Below, in pieces: positions 28,569-37,926 of a DNA stretch of 64,000 nucleotides. A program made the position numbers and the translations under genes. The DNA is from Scytonematopsis contorta HA4267-MV1 (GTDB taxonomy: Bacteria; Cyanobacteriota; Cyanobacteriia; Cyanobacteriales; Nostocaceae). Numbering within the stretch: the first letter of the stretch is position 1; each line of letters opens with the position of its first letter. The DNA is taken from assembly GCA_019359035.1 (NCBI GenBank), contig JAHHIC010000056.1:62001-126000 (forward strand). Direction: 5' to 3'. The notes beneath the pieces are model-generated. The model saw only the letters and a list, made by a program, of their open reading frames with translations, did not search any database and had not been told where the DNA came from.

Positions 28569-30788
28569 ATGAAATACCAAATTGCCCTTCAACATAGTGA
28601 GGAAGACTGCGGAGCAGCTTGCCTAGCCACCATTGCCAAACATTACGGACGCACCTTTGCCCTAAACCGCGTTCGGGAAGCTGTTGGCACTGGGTCAAGA
28701 GGAACCTCTCTGCTGGGTTTAAGTCGGGGTGCAGAAGTCCTTGGATTCAATACACGTCAAGTTAAAGCAACCCCCCAACTAATCGACCAATTAAATCAGG
28801 CTCCTTTACCAGCGATTATCCACTGGAAAGGCAATCACTGGGTAGTATTATACGGGCAAAAAGGTAAAAAATATGTAATCGCAGACCCAGGCGTTGGTAT
28901 TCGTTATCTTACTCGCAAGGAGTTAATCGAAGGTTGGGGTAATGGCGTCATGCTACTGCTAATGCCAGACGAAGGTCGCTTTTATCAACAAGAATCAGAT
29001 AAAATTGGTGGTCTGGGACGTTACATCCAACGAGTTTACCCTTATCGCTTTATTATTGCTCAAGCAATTGCCATTAATATTGCCATTGGTTTGCTTTCCC
29101 TAGTATCTCCCTTTATGATGCAACTACTCACCGATGATGTTCTAGTGCGGGGAGATGTTCAACTATTAACCACTGTCGCTATTGGCACTATTGCCATGAA
29201 CTTAATTAGAAGTGTCATTAGCTTAGTACAGTCCCACCTCATCGGTCACTTTGGTCAGAGATTACAGTTAGGACTAATTTTAGAATACGGACGCAAGCTG
29301 TTACATTTACCTCTATCCTACTTTGAAGGACGGCGCAGTGGAGAAGTTGTTAGCCGCATAGCTGATGCCAATGCTATAAATAACTTAGTTTCCCAAATCG
29401 TTCTTGGATTACCCAGCCAATTTTTTATTGCTATAGTCTCTTTGGGCTTTATGCTCTTTTACAGCGTAGAATTAACTTTAGCATCTATAGTTGCATTTAT
29501 TTTTGTGACGGCTGTTAACTGGCTTTTTCTACCAGCAATACGCCAGAAAACCCGCAATTTAATTGTTTCTGGCACGGAAAACCAAGGCTTTTTAGTGGAA
29601 ACCTTCCGTGGCGTACAAGTCTTAAAAACTACCCAAGCTACACCTCAAGCTTGGGACGAATACCAAAGCAATTTCGGTCGCCTTGCCAACCTGAGCTGGG
29701 GTAACATGAAGCTAGGGCTTTATAGCAGTACAGTCACCAGCATTCTTTCAACTTTTATTAATATTGGCATCCTGTGGATAGGTAGTTACTTGGTAATCAA
29801 TCGCACTTTAAGTATTGGGCAATTGATGGCGTATAACGGGATGAGTGGTAATTTTCTTAGCTTTCTGGATGCTGCAATTGGCTTAGTAGATGAATTTATT
29901 ACCGCTCAAATAGTTGTTCAACGTTTAACGGAAGTTATCGATGCTACCCCAGAAGACGAAAATGATTTTAAAAAACCTTGGGCACAAATTTCTGGTGATG
30001 CGGATATTACATGCACTGAACTTAACTTTCATCATTCAGGTAGAGTAGACTTATTACAAGATTTTTCCTTAACTATTCCTGGTGGCCAAGTAATTGCTTT
30101 GATTGGTAAATCTGGTTGCGGTAAAAGTACTTTGGCAAAATTAATTACTGGTTTATATAAACTTCAGTCAGGCAATATTCGTTATGATTTTTATAATCAG
30201 CAAGACTTGTCTTTAGAATGTTTGCGACAACAGGTTGTATTAGTACCCCAAGAACCCCACTTTTGGAGTCGTTCTATTATTGATAATTTTTACTTTAGCT
30301 ATCCTCACATTAGTTTTGAAAGTATTGTAGAAGCCTGTCAAATTGCTGGTGCAGATGAATTTATTAGTAAACTTCCTGATAAATATCAAACTATTTTAGG
30401 AGAATTTGGTGCTAACCTCTCTGGTGGACAACGGCAAAGATTAGCAATTGCTAGAGCAATAGTTACCAACCCACCCATCCTTATTTTAGATGAATCCACT
30501 GGTGCCCTTGACCCAGTAAGTGAAGCGCAAGTATTAGATAGACTTTTACACTATCGTCGGGGTAAAACTACTATTTTAATTAGTCACCGTCCCAAGGTTA
30601 TACAGCGGGCTGATTGGATTGTATTACTAGACCAAGGACGTTTAAAAATCCAAGGTAGACCAGAAGACTTACGGAAATTACCGGGCGAACATTTAGATTT
30701 CTTAGACGAATTTATTTCTTCTCAAAATGCATTGACACTTACATCTTCATCCATTCATCGAAACGGCAAATCAGCTGCAATTAATTAG
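28569..30788 (+). CDS. Peptidase-containing ABC transporter (C39 peptidase, PCAT)
   Basis: About 739 residues from the ATG at 28569; an in-frame TTG at 28524 is less likely. Residues 1-130 form a C39 cysteine protease: QHSEEDCGAACLATIAKHYG carries the catalytic Cys, and HWVVLYG and VIADPG supply His and Asp. The transmembrane part follows (about residues 155-440). The ABC domain has Walker A GKSGCGKST, signature LSGGQRQR, Walker B ILILDEST and the H-loop SHR. The protein cleaves double-glycine leaders and exports the peptide across the plasma membrane. The neighbouring leader protein is the obvious substrate; HlyD follows 38 bases downstream. Confidence 0.95.
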   Translation: MKYQIALQHSEEDCGAACLATIAKHYGRTFALNRVREAVGTGSRGTSLLGLSRGAEVLGFNTRQVKATPQLIDQLNQAPLPAIIHWKGNHWVVLYGQKGKKYVIADPGVGIRYLTRKELIEGWGNGVMLLLMPDEGRFYQQESDKIGGLGRYIQRVYPYRFIIAQAIAINIAIGLLSLVSPFMMQLLTDDVLVRGDVQLLTTVAIGTIAMNLIRSVISLVQSHLIGHFGQRLQLGLILEYGRKLLHLPLSYFEGRRSGEVVSRIADANAINNLVSQIVLGLPSQFFIAIVSLGFMLFYSVELTLASIVAFIFVTAVNWLFLPAIRQKTRNLIVSGTENQGFLVETFRGVQVLKTTQATPQAWDEYQSNFGRLANLSWGNMKLGLYSSTVTSILSTFINIGILWIGSYLVINRTLSIGQLMAYNGMSGNFLSFLDAAIGLVDEFITAQIVVQRLTEVIDATPEDENDFKKPWAQISGDADITCTELNFHHSGRVDLLQDFSLTIPGGQVIALIGKSGCGKSTLAKLITGLYKLQSGNIRYDFYNQQDLSLECLRQQVVLVPQEPHFWSRSIIDNFYFSYPHISFESIVEACQIAGADEFISKLPDKYQTILGEFGANLSGGQRQRLAIARAIVTNPPILILDESTGALDPVSEAQVLDRLLHYRRGKTTILISHRPKVIQRADWIVLLDQGRLKIQGRPEDLRKLPGEHLDFLDEFISSQNALTLTSSSIHRNGKSAAIN

Positions 30789-30826
30789 TATATTTGACAT
30801 TTCCTTTACATTTTATTCAAATAGAT

Positions 30827-32332
30827 ATGGTTAGCAACACAGATTTTTTACCCCCAATTCAAACAAACGAATTTCTACCACCAATAAGTCGCTGGACAAC
30901 CTTTGGCGGAATATTTATTCTCTGCATTTTAGGATTAGCAGCACCAATTGCAGCCGTCACTAAATACAAAGAAACAGTAAAAGGACAGGCTGTTGTCCGT
31001 CCAGCAGGAGAATTGCGAATTGTGCAAGCAGCGACAGAAGGTCAGGTAATGCGAATTTACGTCAAAGAAAATCAAGTTGTAAAAAAAGGAGATGTTATTG
31101 CTAGTATCGACGACTCTCGTCTGCAAACCAAAAAAAGCCAATTGCAAACTAGTGTCCAACAAGCTAGATTACAACAGGTGCAAATTAATGCCCAGATTAA
31201 TGCCCTCAACAGTCAAATTAGAGCCGAAATCAATCGTCTTAACCGCATTATTACTGGTGCCGAAGCTGAATTAAGCGGTCGCCGTCGAGCACATCAAGAT
31301 AAAAAAGTGACTACATTCTCTGAACTCCAAGAAGCTGATGCCAACGTCAAAATAGCAGAGGAAGAATTGCAATCAGCAAAAGTAGAGTTAAAAAAAACAC
31401 AAGCAAATTTTCTAGCGACTGAAGCAGTCCTGGCCGCAGCAAGGTCAAGGCAAAAGCGATATGACACTATAGCGATAGAAGGGGTTTTACCTAAAAATCA
31501 GTTGGAGGAAGCTCAACTGGCAGTAAAACAGCAACAGCAGGCAGTGGAAGCACAAAAAGCTGTTGTGGAGATGCAACAACAAACAATTAAAAGGTTACAA
31601 CAAGCGGTGTTTGCTGCCATTGCCAGAAAACAACGTACCCAAACTGCTTTAAATCCCAGTTATGCGGAAGTTGAAATTGCCACCGAGCGTATTGCCCAAG
31701 AAAAAGCCGCAGGGGAAAGCAACAAGGCAATTTTAGAAAAGGAAAACCAAGCGCTGATTAAGCAACGGATTGAAATAGAGAAACAACTAGAGCGCGATAC
31801 TAGCGAACTTAAGCAAGTAGAACTTGACTTGGCTCAAACCAATATCGCAGCTACAGCAGATGGTATCATCTCCCAAATTAACCTGAGAAATTCTGGTCAA
31901 ACCGTGCGTGCTGGTGAGTCAGTGGCACAAATTGTCCCTAGTGATGTGGCTCAAGTTGTGAAAGCTGCTATCGCATCCGACAATAAAGGTAAGTTAAAAA
32001 TTGGCCAAAAAGTCCAAATCCGGGTGAACGCTTGTCCTTATCCAGATTACGGTATTCTCAACGGTAAAGTGCAGGCAATTTCTCCAGATGCGATTGCTCC
32101 TCAAAAGGATGGTGCAAATGCATCAAGTACTAATGAAACTGCTGCTCTAAGAGCAGCTGCTACTGGTGCTTTTTATGAAGTGACAATTGAGCCGGAAACT
32201 CAAATTTTAGGTAAAGGTAAAAACCTATGTCACATTCAACTGGGAATGGACGGTAGGGCTGATATTATTTCCCGTGAAGAAACTGTGCTGCGATTCTTTC
32301 TCCGTAAGGCAAGGTTGATTGCTGATTTGTAA
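30827..32332 (+). CDS. HlyD family secretion adaptor
   Basis: About 501 residues from ATG 30827 (open from TTG 30794). One membrane anchor lies near residues 25-48 (GGIFILCILGLAAPIAAVT). It is followed by a lipoyl half (GQVMRIYVKENQVVKKGDVIA), a very long Gln/Ala/Lys-rich coiled coil (about residues 100-330) and the second lipoyl half (IAATADGIISQINLRNSGQTVRAG). This is the HlyD/CvaA-type adaptor for C39-ABC exporters and should link the transporter to a TolC-like outer membrane channel encoded elsewhere. It is almost certainly in one operon with the exporter. Confidence 0.93.
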   Translation: MVSNTDFLPPIQTNEFLPPISRWTTFGGIFILCILGLAAPIAAVTKYKETVKGQAVVRPAGELRIVQAATEGQVMRIYVKENQVVKKGDVIASIDDSRLQTKKSQLQTSVQQARLQQVQINAQINALNSQIRAEINRLNRIITGAEAELSGRRRAHQDKKVTTFSELQEADANVKIAEEELQSAKVELKKTQANFLATEAVLAAARSRQKRYDTIAIEGVLPKNQLEEAQLAVKQQQQAVEAQKAVVEMQQQTIKRLQQAVFAAIARKQRTQTALNPSYAEVEIATERIAQEKAAGESNKAILEKENQALIKQRIEIEKQLERDTSELKQVELDLAQTNIAATADGIISQINLRNSGQTVRAGESVAQIVPSDVAQVVKAAIASDNKGKLKIGQKVQIRVNACPYPDYGILNGKVQAISPDAIAPQKDGANASSTNETAALRAAATGAFYEVTIEPETQILGKGKNLCHIQLGMDGRADIISREETVLRFFLRKARLIADL

Positions 32333-32762
32333 CTTTTGATTAATGATAATCAAAAACAGAACTTACGCAACTGGCACTATGTAAAGGTTCGTAGTTGGGC
32401 TTCAGCCCATATTTATTTAACTTTTTGATGCCCATTTTTTTGTCATGTAAAGCAATGTACTTACCTATACATCTGGTGAAAAAGAATGTAGAGACCGTAA
32501 ATTTAAGGTCTTCACAAGAAATTTTGCGTTTTCATAAATTTTTTGCTGAGGTAGTTTCACTAAATTTATTACTATGCTTTTCTCGGTACTATCCTGAAGA
32601 TAGATGCCAATTAGAACGATTTTATATTACCTTCGTAAATATATATTTAACAGTGATGCTGTGCTGTTTCTGCATACTGTCACTTTGTATTAATATTTGT
32701 TGCTCATACTAAAAGTGAATTTGCTTTAATATAAATAAATCCTAAGCAATAGGAGCCTTTTT
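32333..32762. other. Intergenic region with a degenerate 28-base palindrome
   Basis: No supported gene. Position 32488-32515 holds a decayed member of the GTAGAGAC palindrome family (GTAGAGACC ... GGTCTTCAC). A 105-codon open frame across this stretch is Cys/Leu/Phe-rich, has no motif and no ribosome site, and is taken as chance. Confidence 0.6.
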
Positions 32763-33113
32763 ATGATTGGTCTAATAATTACTTGGTTAGTAACAGCTAT
32801 TAGCTTTTTGATAATTTCTAAACTGCCTATAGGGGTACAAATTGACAATTTTAACAAAGCCTTGACTTCTGCTGCTGTAGTTGGCATATTGAATGCACTT
32901 TTGTTACCTATTCTCACTTTGTTTACGTTTCCTGCTATTATCCTGACTTTAGGTCTATTTTTCTTCGTTTTGAATGCAATTATATTTGCTTTAGCTGCCT
33001 ATTTAGTGCCAGGATTTAGCTTAAGATACGGTTTTTGGAGTGCTTTAATTGGCTCATTTAGCCTAGCAGTTATTAACTCTATTTTGTTCAGAGTAGTAGC
33101 GTCACTGACATAA
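32763..33113 (+). CDS. Phage holin family 4-TMS membrane protein (PF04020 type)
   Basis: 116 residues with four hydrophobic helices: the first (GLIITWLVTAISFLIISKLP), a second at about residues 35-52, a third and a fourth (ALIGSFSLAVINSILFRVV). GVQIDNFNKALTSAAVVGILNALL and the VPGF segment before the last helix match the PF04020 family, which is widespread in bacteria and not tied to phages. Molecular role unknown. An AGGAG site lies just ahead of the ATG. It stands alone and converges on the next gene. Confidence 0.85.
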   Translation: MIGLIITWLVTAISFLIISKLPIGVQIDNFNKALTSAAVVGILNALLLPILTLFTFPAIILTLGLFFFVLNAIIFALAAYLVPGFSLRYGFWSALIGSFSLAVINSILFRVVASLT

Positions 33114-33224
33114 TTTTTGTATGATTTGATAATAAACTGCCAAGAAGCCAAGAAGAATAGGATTGAATTTTCTTGGAGTTCTTGGCATCTTGGCGGTTGG
33201 CTCAAATCAATAAAACCGAAGCTC

Positions 33225-33252
33225 GTAGAGACAGTAATTTTACGGTCTCTAC
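33225..33252. repeat. 28-base palindromic repeat, variant centre, copy
   Basis: GTAGAGAC/GTCTCTAC arms with the centre AGTAATTTTACG between convergent genes. Its centre differs from most copies yet still pairs (GTAA with TTAC). Confidence 0.9.
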
Positions 33253-33265
33253 AGAGGTTAGTAAA

Positions 33266-33553
33266 TTAATGACTACTATTGGTAGTTGACGAAGCTTGTG
33301 CTTCTCTTTCGATTACAGCAACTAGTAATTGCTCGCGTTGTTCTAGATGAGCGAGAAATCTTTGTACTTTTTGTTTTTTCTGCCGTACTTTCTCTAGAAG
33401 ATTTGGGTAATAATTTTTATCAAGATATGCTGTAACGCGCTGTTCTTGTTCTTCCTCGGACATGATACCTGCTGAGGCATATTTATCAAGTTCATCAAGT
33501 TCTGCCCAGCGTTGGAGTTGTTCAGATGTTGGTTGGTAAATTTCTGATGACAT
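33266..33553 (-). CDS. Small helical protein of unknown function
   Basis: About 95 residues from the ATG at 33551-33553 (MSSEIYQPTSEQLQRWAELD); the frame remains open to 33628 but the extra 25 residues are low complexity. The protein is charged and helical (EEEQEQRVTAYLDKNYYPNL, VRQKKQKVQRFLAHLEQREQ), probably a small coiled coil, and ends in a Ser/Thr/Asn tail. I do not recognise a family. It is convergent with the holin-like gene. Confidence 0.6.
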   Translation of the reverse strand: MSSEIYQPTSEQLQRWAELDELDKYASAGIMSEEEQEQRVTAYLDKNYYPNLLEKVRQKKQKVQRFLAHLEQREQLLVAVIEREAQASSTTNSSH

Positions 33554-33650
33554 ATCTAATTTCTTTTTATTCAAATGGTTATGATAGTCGGCGTTGTTCT
33601 TGGTCGATGAGGAATACAGCAGCTGCATTCGATGTGAGAATCATTTCACC

Positions 33651-33848
33651 TTACCCATCTGTTTCAACAAAACCTATGTTTTCATAAAACCCTCTTACAG
33701 ATGGAATAGTTATTGCTTTAAGAATACCACTCAGTTCAAATCTTTGGCTTACATAATTTATATTACCATGAGAATAAGCCATGTAATCATGATTTTTTAC
33801 AACTAAAATATATAATTTATATGATAAATAAAATGTAATCATGGGCAT
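33651..33848 (-). pseudogene. Possible remnant of a GNAT acetyltransferase C-terminus
   Basis: The last residues of this short frame, PSVRGFYENIGFVETDG, resemble the FYE-x-x-GF block near the end of GNAT acetyltransferases. The upstream part has no acetyl-CoA binding motif and is too short for a whole domain. It is either a decayed gene or chance similarity. The surrounding 33554-34089 stretch is otherwise AT-rich with no other gene. Confidence 0.3.
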
Positions 33849-34089
33849 ATAAATAAATTCATTGATGAACTTAACTATATGTCTGAAATATTGCTACTTA
33901 TGCCTTCAAGAAAATGTCTTTTATTTTTAAATTCATATTATACAAGTTTAATATCAAAACTCTTACAGAATAGAATCATTTATTTTGAGCAGTTTGAAAA
34001 ATTATTGGATGTTTTCTCTTGAGGATGTGTTGTTTTCCAAAATAAACCTTTACCATTGTAAGTAAAGAAACATTTCTTCAACCGACCAC

Positions 34090-37000
34090 ATGAAACGCAT
34101 CGTCTTAATTGCTGGATTTGAGTCTTTTAACGCTGACCTTTACCGCAAAGCAGCAGACTTTGCCATAACTCGCTGTCCCGAACTAGACATCCAGGTATTT
34201 AGCGACAGAGACATAACCAGCAAGCGCAGTCAAGTAGAAGCAGCACTACAAAAAGCCGACGTATTTTTCGGTAGCCTACTATTTGACTACGACCAAGTAT
34301 TGTGGTTGCAAGAAAGAATTAAACAGATTCCCATCCGTTTAGCCTTCGAGTCCGCTTTAGAATTAATGAGCTTCACTAAACTGGGGGATTTTGCCATAGG
34401 TGAAAAACCTAAGGGAATGCCTAAACCAGTAAAATTTGTTCTAGATAAATTCAGCAACGGACGCGAAGAAGACAAACTAGCAGGTTACATCAGCTTCCTC
34501 AAAATTGGACCCAAACTCTTAAAATTCGTTCCAGTACAAAAAGTACAAGACCTACGTAACTGGTTAATAATTTATGGCTATTGGAACGCAGGAGGTTCAG
34601 AAAACGTAGCCTCATTATTTTGGACATTAGCCGAGAAATATTTAGACTTAAAAATTGGTGAAATACCCCCACCAATCGAAACACCCAACATCGGTTTATT
34701 ACACCCCGATTATTCAGGTTACTTTGAATCTCCTAAAGCCTATTTAGAATGGTATCAAAAAAATATTACTGAAAAACCCCACTCCGTAGAGACCGAATTA
34801 ATTCGGTCTCTACCCCACTCCCCAATCATAGGAATATTACTGTATCGTAAACACGTAATCACTAAACAACCATATATTCCTCAATTAATTCGTCGTTTTG
34901 AGAAAGCGGGCTTAATACCTGTACCCATATTTATTAATGGTGTAGAAGGACACGTCGCAGTTCGCGATTTAATGACAACCGATTACGAAACTCAGCAGCG
35001 TCAAATCGGAAACATCGAAACACCATCCCTCTCCAAAGATGTTGTAAAAGTTGATGCAATAGTTTCCACAATTGGTTTCCCCTTAGTTGGTGGACCAGCA
35101 GGTTCAATGGAAGCTGGACGACAAATCGAAGTAGCAAAACGTATTCTGACTGCTAAAAATGTTCCGTATATAGTTGCAGCACCCCTATTAATACAAGACA
35201 TTCATTCATGGACGCGCCAGGGTATAGGCGGATTACAAAGTGTGGTTTTATACGCATTGCCTGAGCTTGATGGAGCAATTGATACTGTTCCTTTGGGTGG
35301 TTTAGTAGGAGAAAATATTTATTTAGTCCCCGAAAGAGTCGAAAGATTAATTGGTCGAATCAAAAGTTGGGTGAATCTGAGACAAAAAGCTACTTCCGAA
35401 AAAAAAATTGCGGTAATTTTATATGGGTTTCCTCCTGGTTATGGAGCGGTGGGAACTGCTGCTTTGTTGAATGTTCCTCGCAGTTTAATTAAGTTTTTGA
35501 ATGCGCTAAAAGAGCAAGGTTATTCTGTTGGGGATTTACCTGAAGATGGGGAAGAGTTAATTCGTTTGGTAAAAGAAGCTGATGAAAATCCTAATATCTC
35601 TAATATTTCTGTTAATGCGCGACAATTAGAAAAATGGTTGGGTTATCTCCAAACATCTCGCATCGAAAAGCAATGGAATTCTCTAACTGGTAGTGGAATC
35701 AAAACCTATGGAGATGATTTTCATATTGGTAGTGTGCAATTCGGAAATGTTTGGATTGGGGTACAGCCTCCTTTAGGTTTACAAGGTGACCCGATGCGGT
35801 TAATGTTTGAGAGAGATTTAACGCCTCACCCTCAGTATGCTGCTTTTTATAAATGGTTACAAAATGATTTTCAAGCTGATGCTGTGGTTCATTTTGGTAT
35901 GCATGGGACTGTGGAATGGTTACCTGGTTCTCCTTTAGGAAATACTGGTTATTCTTGGTCGGATATTTTGTTAGGTGATTTACCTAATTTATATATATAT
36001 GCTGCTAATAATCCTTCTGAGTCTATTCTGGCTAAGCGTCGTGGTTACGGGGTTTTGATTTCTCATAATGTTCCTCCTTATGGTCGTGCTGGTTTGTATA
36101 AGGAGTTAGTTAGTTTGAGAGATTTAATTGCTGAGTATCGGGAAGATTCGGAGAAGAATTATGTTTTGAAGGAGGCTATTTGTAAGAAGATTGTTGATAC
36201 TGGTTTGGATGCGGATTGTCCTTTTGAGGAAGCTCGGAAGTTGGGGATTGCTTTTAGTCCTGAAAATGTGAGGTTGTTTAGTGGTCGTGCGTTTAATGAT
36301 TATTTGGTGGTGTTGTATGAGTATTTGCAGGTTTTAGAGGGTCGGTTGTTTTCTTCGGGGTTGCATGTTTTGGGTGATGCTCCTGATGAGGTAGAGATGG
36401 GGGGGTATTTAGAGGCTTATTTTGGTAACGAACCGCCAAGTAGCCAAGGTAGCCAAGGGGAGAGAGAGGAAGAAGAGAAGGAGAGGGAGGTGGTTCGGGG
36501 TTTGTTGATGCGGAGTACGGATGAGTTGACTAATCTTTTACGGGGTTTGAATGGGGAGTTTATTCCTCCTGCTCCTGGTGGTGATTTGTTACGGGATGGG
36601 CCTGGTGTTTTGCCTACTGGTCGGAATATTCATGCTTTGGACCCTTATCGTATGCCTTCTCCTGCTGCTTATGAGAGGGGGCGGGAAATTGGACGAAAAA
36701 TTATTGGTCAGCATTTAGAAGAGTATGGGGAGTATCCGGAGACTGTGGCTGTTATGTTATGGGGTTTGGATGCTATTAAGACTAAGGGTGAGTCTTTGGG
36801 GATTTTGTTGGAGTTGGTGGGTGCTGAACCTGTTAAGGAGGGGACGGGACGGGTTGTTTGTTATAGTTTGAAGTCTTTGGAGGAGGTTGGTCATCCTCGT
36901 GTTGATGTTTTGGCTAATTTGTCGGGTATTTTCCGCGATAGTTTTGTGAATGTTATTGAGTTGTTGGATGATTTGTTCAGACGTGCTGCTGATGCTGATG

Positions 37001-37797
37001 AGTCTGTGAATGATAATTTTATTAGGAAACATGCTTTGGCTTTGAAAGCTCAAGGTGTGGAGAATTCTTCTGCTAGGTTGTTTTCTAATCCTGCTGGTGA
37101 TTTTGGCTCTTTGGTTAATGACCGGGTTGTTGATAGTAATTGGGAGTCGGGTGATGAGTTGGGTGATACTTGGAAGGGTCGGAATGTTTTTAGTTATGGT
37201 CGAGAAGATAAGGGTCAAGCGCGTCCGGAAGTTTTGACGCAGTTGTTGAAAAGTACTAGTCGTATTGTTCAAGAAATTGATTCGGTGGAGTATGGTTTAA
37301 CTGATATTCAAGAATATTATGCTAATACTGGTGGTTTAAAAAAAGCTGCTGAGAAACAACGCGGAAACAAAGTAAAAGCTAGTTTCGTCGAGAGTTTTTC
37401 AAAAGATATTACACCGCGCAATTTAGATGATTTATTGCGGATGGAATACCGCACTAAGTTATTAAACCCTAAATGGGCTGAGGCTATGGTGCAACAAGGT
37501 TCTGGTGGTGCGTATGAAATTTCTCAACGTATGACGGCGTTAATTGGTTGGGGTGGTACTGCTGATTTTACTGATGATTGGGTGTATGAACAAGCATCTG
37601 ATACTTATGCTTTGGATTCTGAAATGGCGGAAAAATTACGCAAAGCAAATCCTGAAGCTTTTCGTAATATTATTGGACGCATGTTGGAAGCACATGGTAG
37701 GGGTTTTTGGGATGCTAATGATGAAAAATTACAAAAGTTGCGCGATTTATATGAATTGACAGATGAGCAATTAGAAGGAGTTGTTTCTAATTCGTAA
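34090..37797 (+). CDS. bchH: Magnesium chelatase H subunit paralogue (BchH/ChlH)
   Basis: 1235 residues, slightly short of ChlH (about 1330). The N-terminus MKRIVLIAGFESFNADLYRKA, the core VVHFGMHGTVEWLPGSPLG with the conserved HGT-x-E motif, NNPSESILAKRRGYG and the C-terminal DDLLRMEYRTKLLNPKWAEAM match the porphyrin-binding subunit that inserts Mg into protoporphyrin IX with ChlI and ChlD, neither of which is nearby. Heterocystous cyanobacteria often carry such a second H copy. Two in-frame insertions are visible: residues about 230-245 from a palindromic repeat, and a Gln/Glu/Arg-rich stretch at about residues 783-798. The base composition changes sharply inside the gene. Confidence 0.9.
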   Translation: MKRIVLIAGFESFNADLYRKAADFAITRCPELDIQVFSDRDITSKRSQVEAALQKADVFFGSLLFDYDQVLWLQERIKQIPIRLAFESALELMSFTKLGDFAIGEKPKGMPKPVKFVLDKFSNGREEDKLAGYISFLKIGPKLLKFVPVQKVQDLRNWLIIYGYWNAGGSENVASLFWTLAEKYLDLKIGEIPPPIETPNIGLLHPDYSGYFESPKAYLEWYQKNITEKPHSVETELIRSLPHSPIIGILLYRKHVITKQPYIPQLIRRFEKAGLIPVPIFINGVEGHVAVRDLMTTDYETQQRQIGNIETPSLSKDVVKVDAIVSTIGFPLVGGPAGSMEAGRQIEVAKRILTAKNVPYIVAAPLLIQDIHSWTRQGIGGLQSVVLYALPELDGAIDTVPLGGLVGENIYLVPERVERLIGRIKSWVNLRQKATSEKKIAVILYGFPPGYGAVGTAALLNVPRSLIKFLNALKEQGYSVGDLPEDGEELIRLVKEADENPNISNISVNARQLEKWLGYLQTSRIEKQWNSLTGSGIKTYGDDFHIGSVQFGNVWIGVQPPLGLQGDPMRLMFERDLTPHPQYAAFYKWLQNDFQADAVVHFGMHGTVEWLPGSPLGNTGYSWSDILLGDLPNLYIYAANNPSESILAKRRGYGVLISHNVPPYGRAGLYKELVSLRDLIAEYREDSEKNYVLKEAICKKIVDTGLDADCPFEEARKLGIAFSPENVRLFSGRAFNDYLVVLYEYLQVLEGRLFSSGLHVLGDAPDEVEMGGYLEAYFGNEPPSSQGSQGEREEEEKEREVVRGLLMRSTDELTNLLRGLNGEFIPPAPGGDLLRDGPGVLPTGRNIHALDPYRMPSPAAYERGREIGRKIIGQHLEEYGEYPETVAVMLWGLDAIKTKGESLGILLELVGAEPVKEGTGRVVCYSLKSLEEVGHPRVDVLANLSGIFRDSFVNVIELLDDLFRRAADADESVNDNFIRKHALALKAQGVENSSARLFSNPAGDFGSLVNDRVVDSNWESGDELGDTWKGRNVFSYGREDKGQARPEVLTQLLKSTSRIVQEIDSVEYGLTDIQEYYANTGGLKKAAEKQRGNKVKASFVESFSKDITPRNLDDLLRMEYRTKLLNPKWAEAMVQQGSGGAYEISQRMTALIGWGGTADFTDDWVYEQASDTYALDSEMAEKLRKANPEAFRNIIGRMLEAHGRGFWDANDEKLQKLRDLYELTDEQLEGVVSNS
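34777..34824. repeat. 28-base palindrome flanked by CCCCACT units inside bchH
   Basis: A perfect palindrome at 34786-34813 (GTAGAGACCGAATT and its complement) lies between CCCCACTC-type heptamers on both sides. It is read in frame as HSVETELIRSLPHS without a stop. This is the only copy of the family within a coding region of the window. Confidence 0.95.
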
Positions 37798-37926
37798 TTT
37801 TTCTACATATAAATTATATTAATTATCTTGCGTGTTTTCTACCTTATCGTCAGTCTATAATTAACTGTACATTGGGGTCATATACGGCTATTAACAAAGT
37901 AGTAAACATTACCACAAGTAAATAAC

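Noticed and set aside
32395-32712. 105-codon open frame after HlyD
   Set aside because: Runs through a decayed palindrome, has no ribosome site and no recognisable motif.
32763-33113. Prophage holin
   Set aside because: PF04020 proteins are common chromosomal membrane proteins and no phage gene is nearby.
36757-37272. 171-codon open frame on the minus strand
   Set aside because: It is antisense to bchH and exists because of the T/G-rich codon use there; its translation is Asn/Ile/Thr/Gln-rich without any motif.
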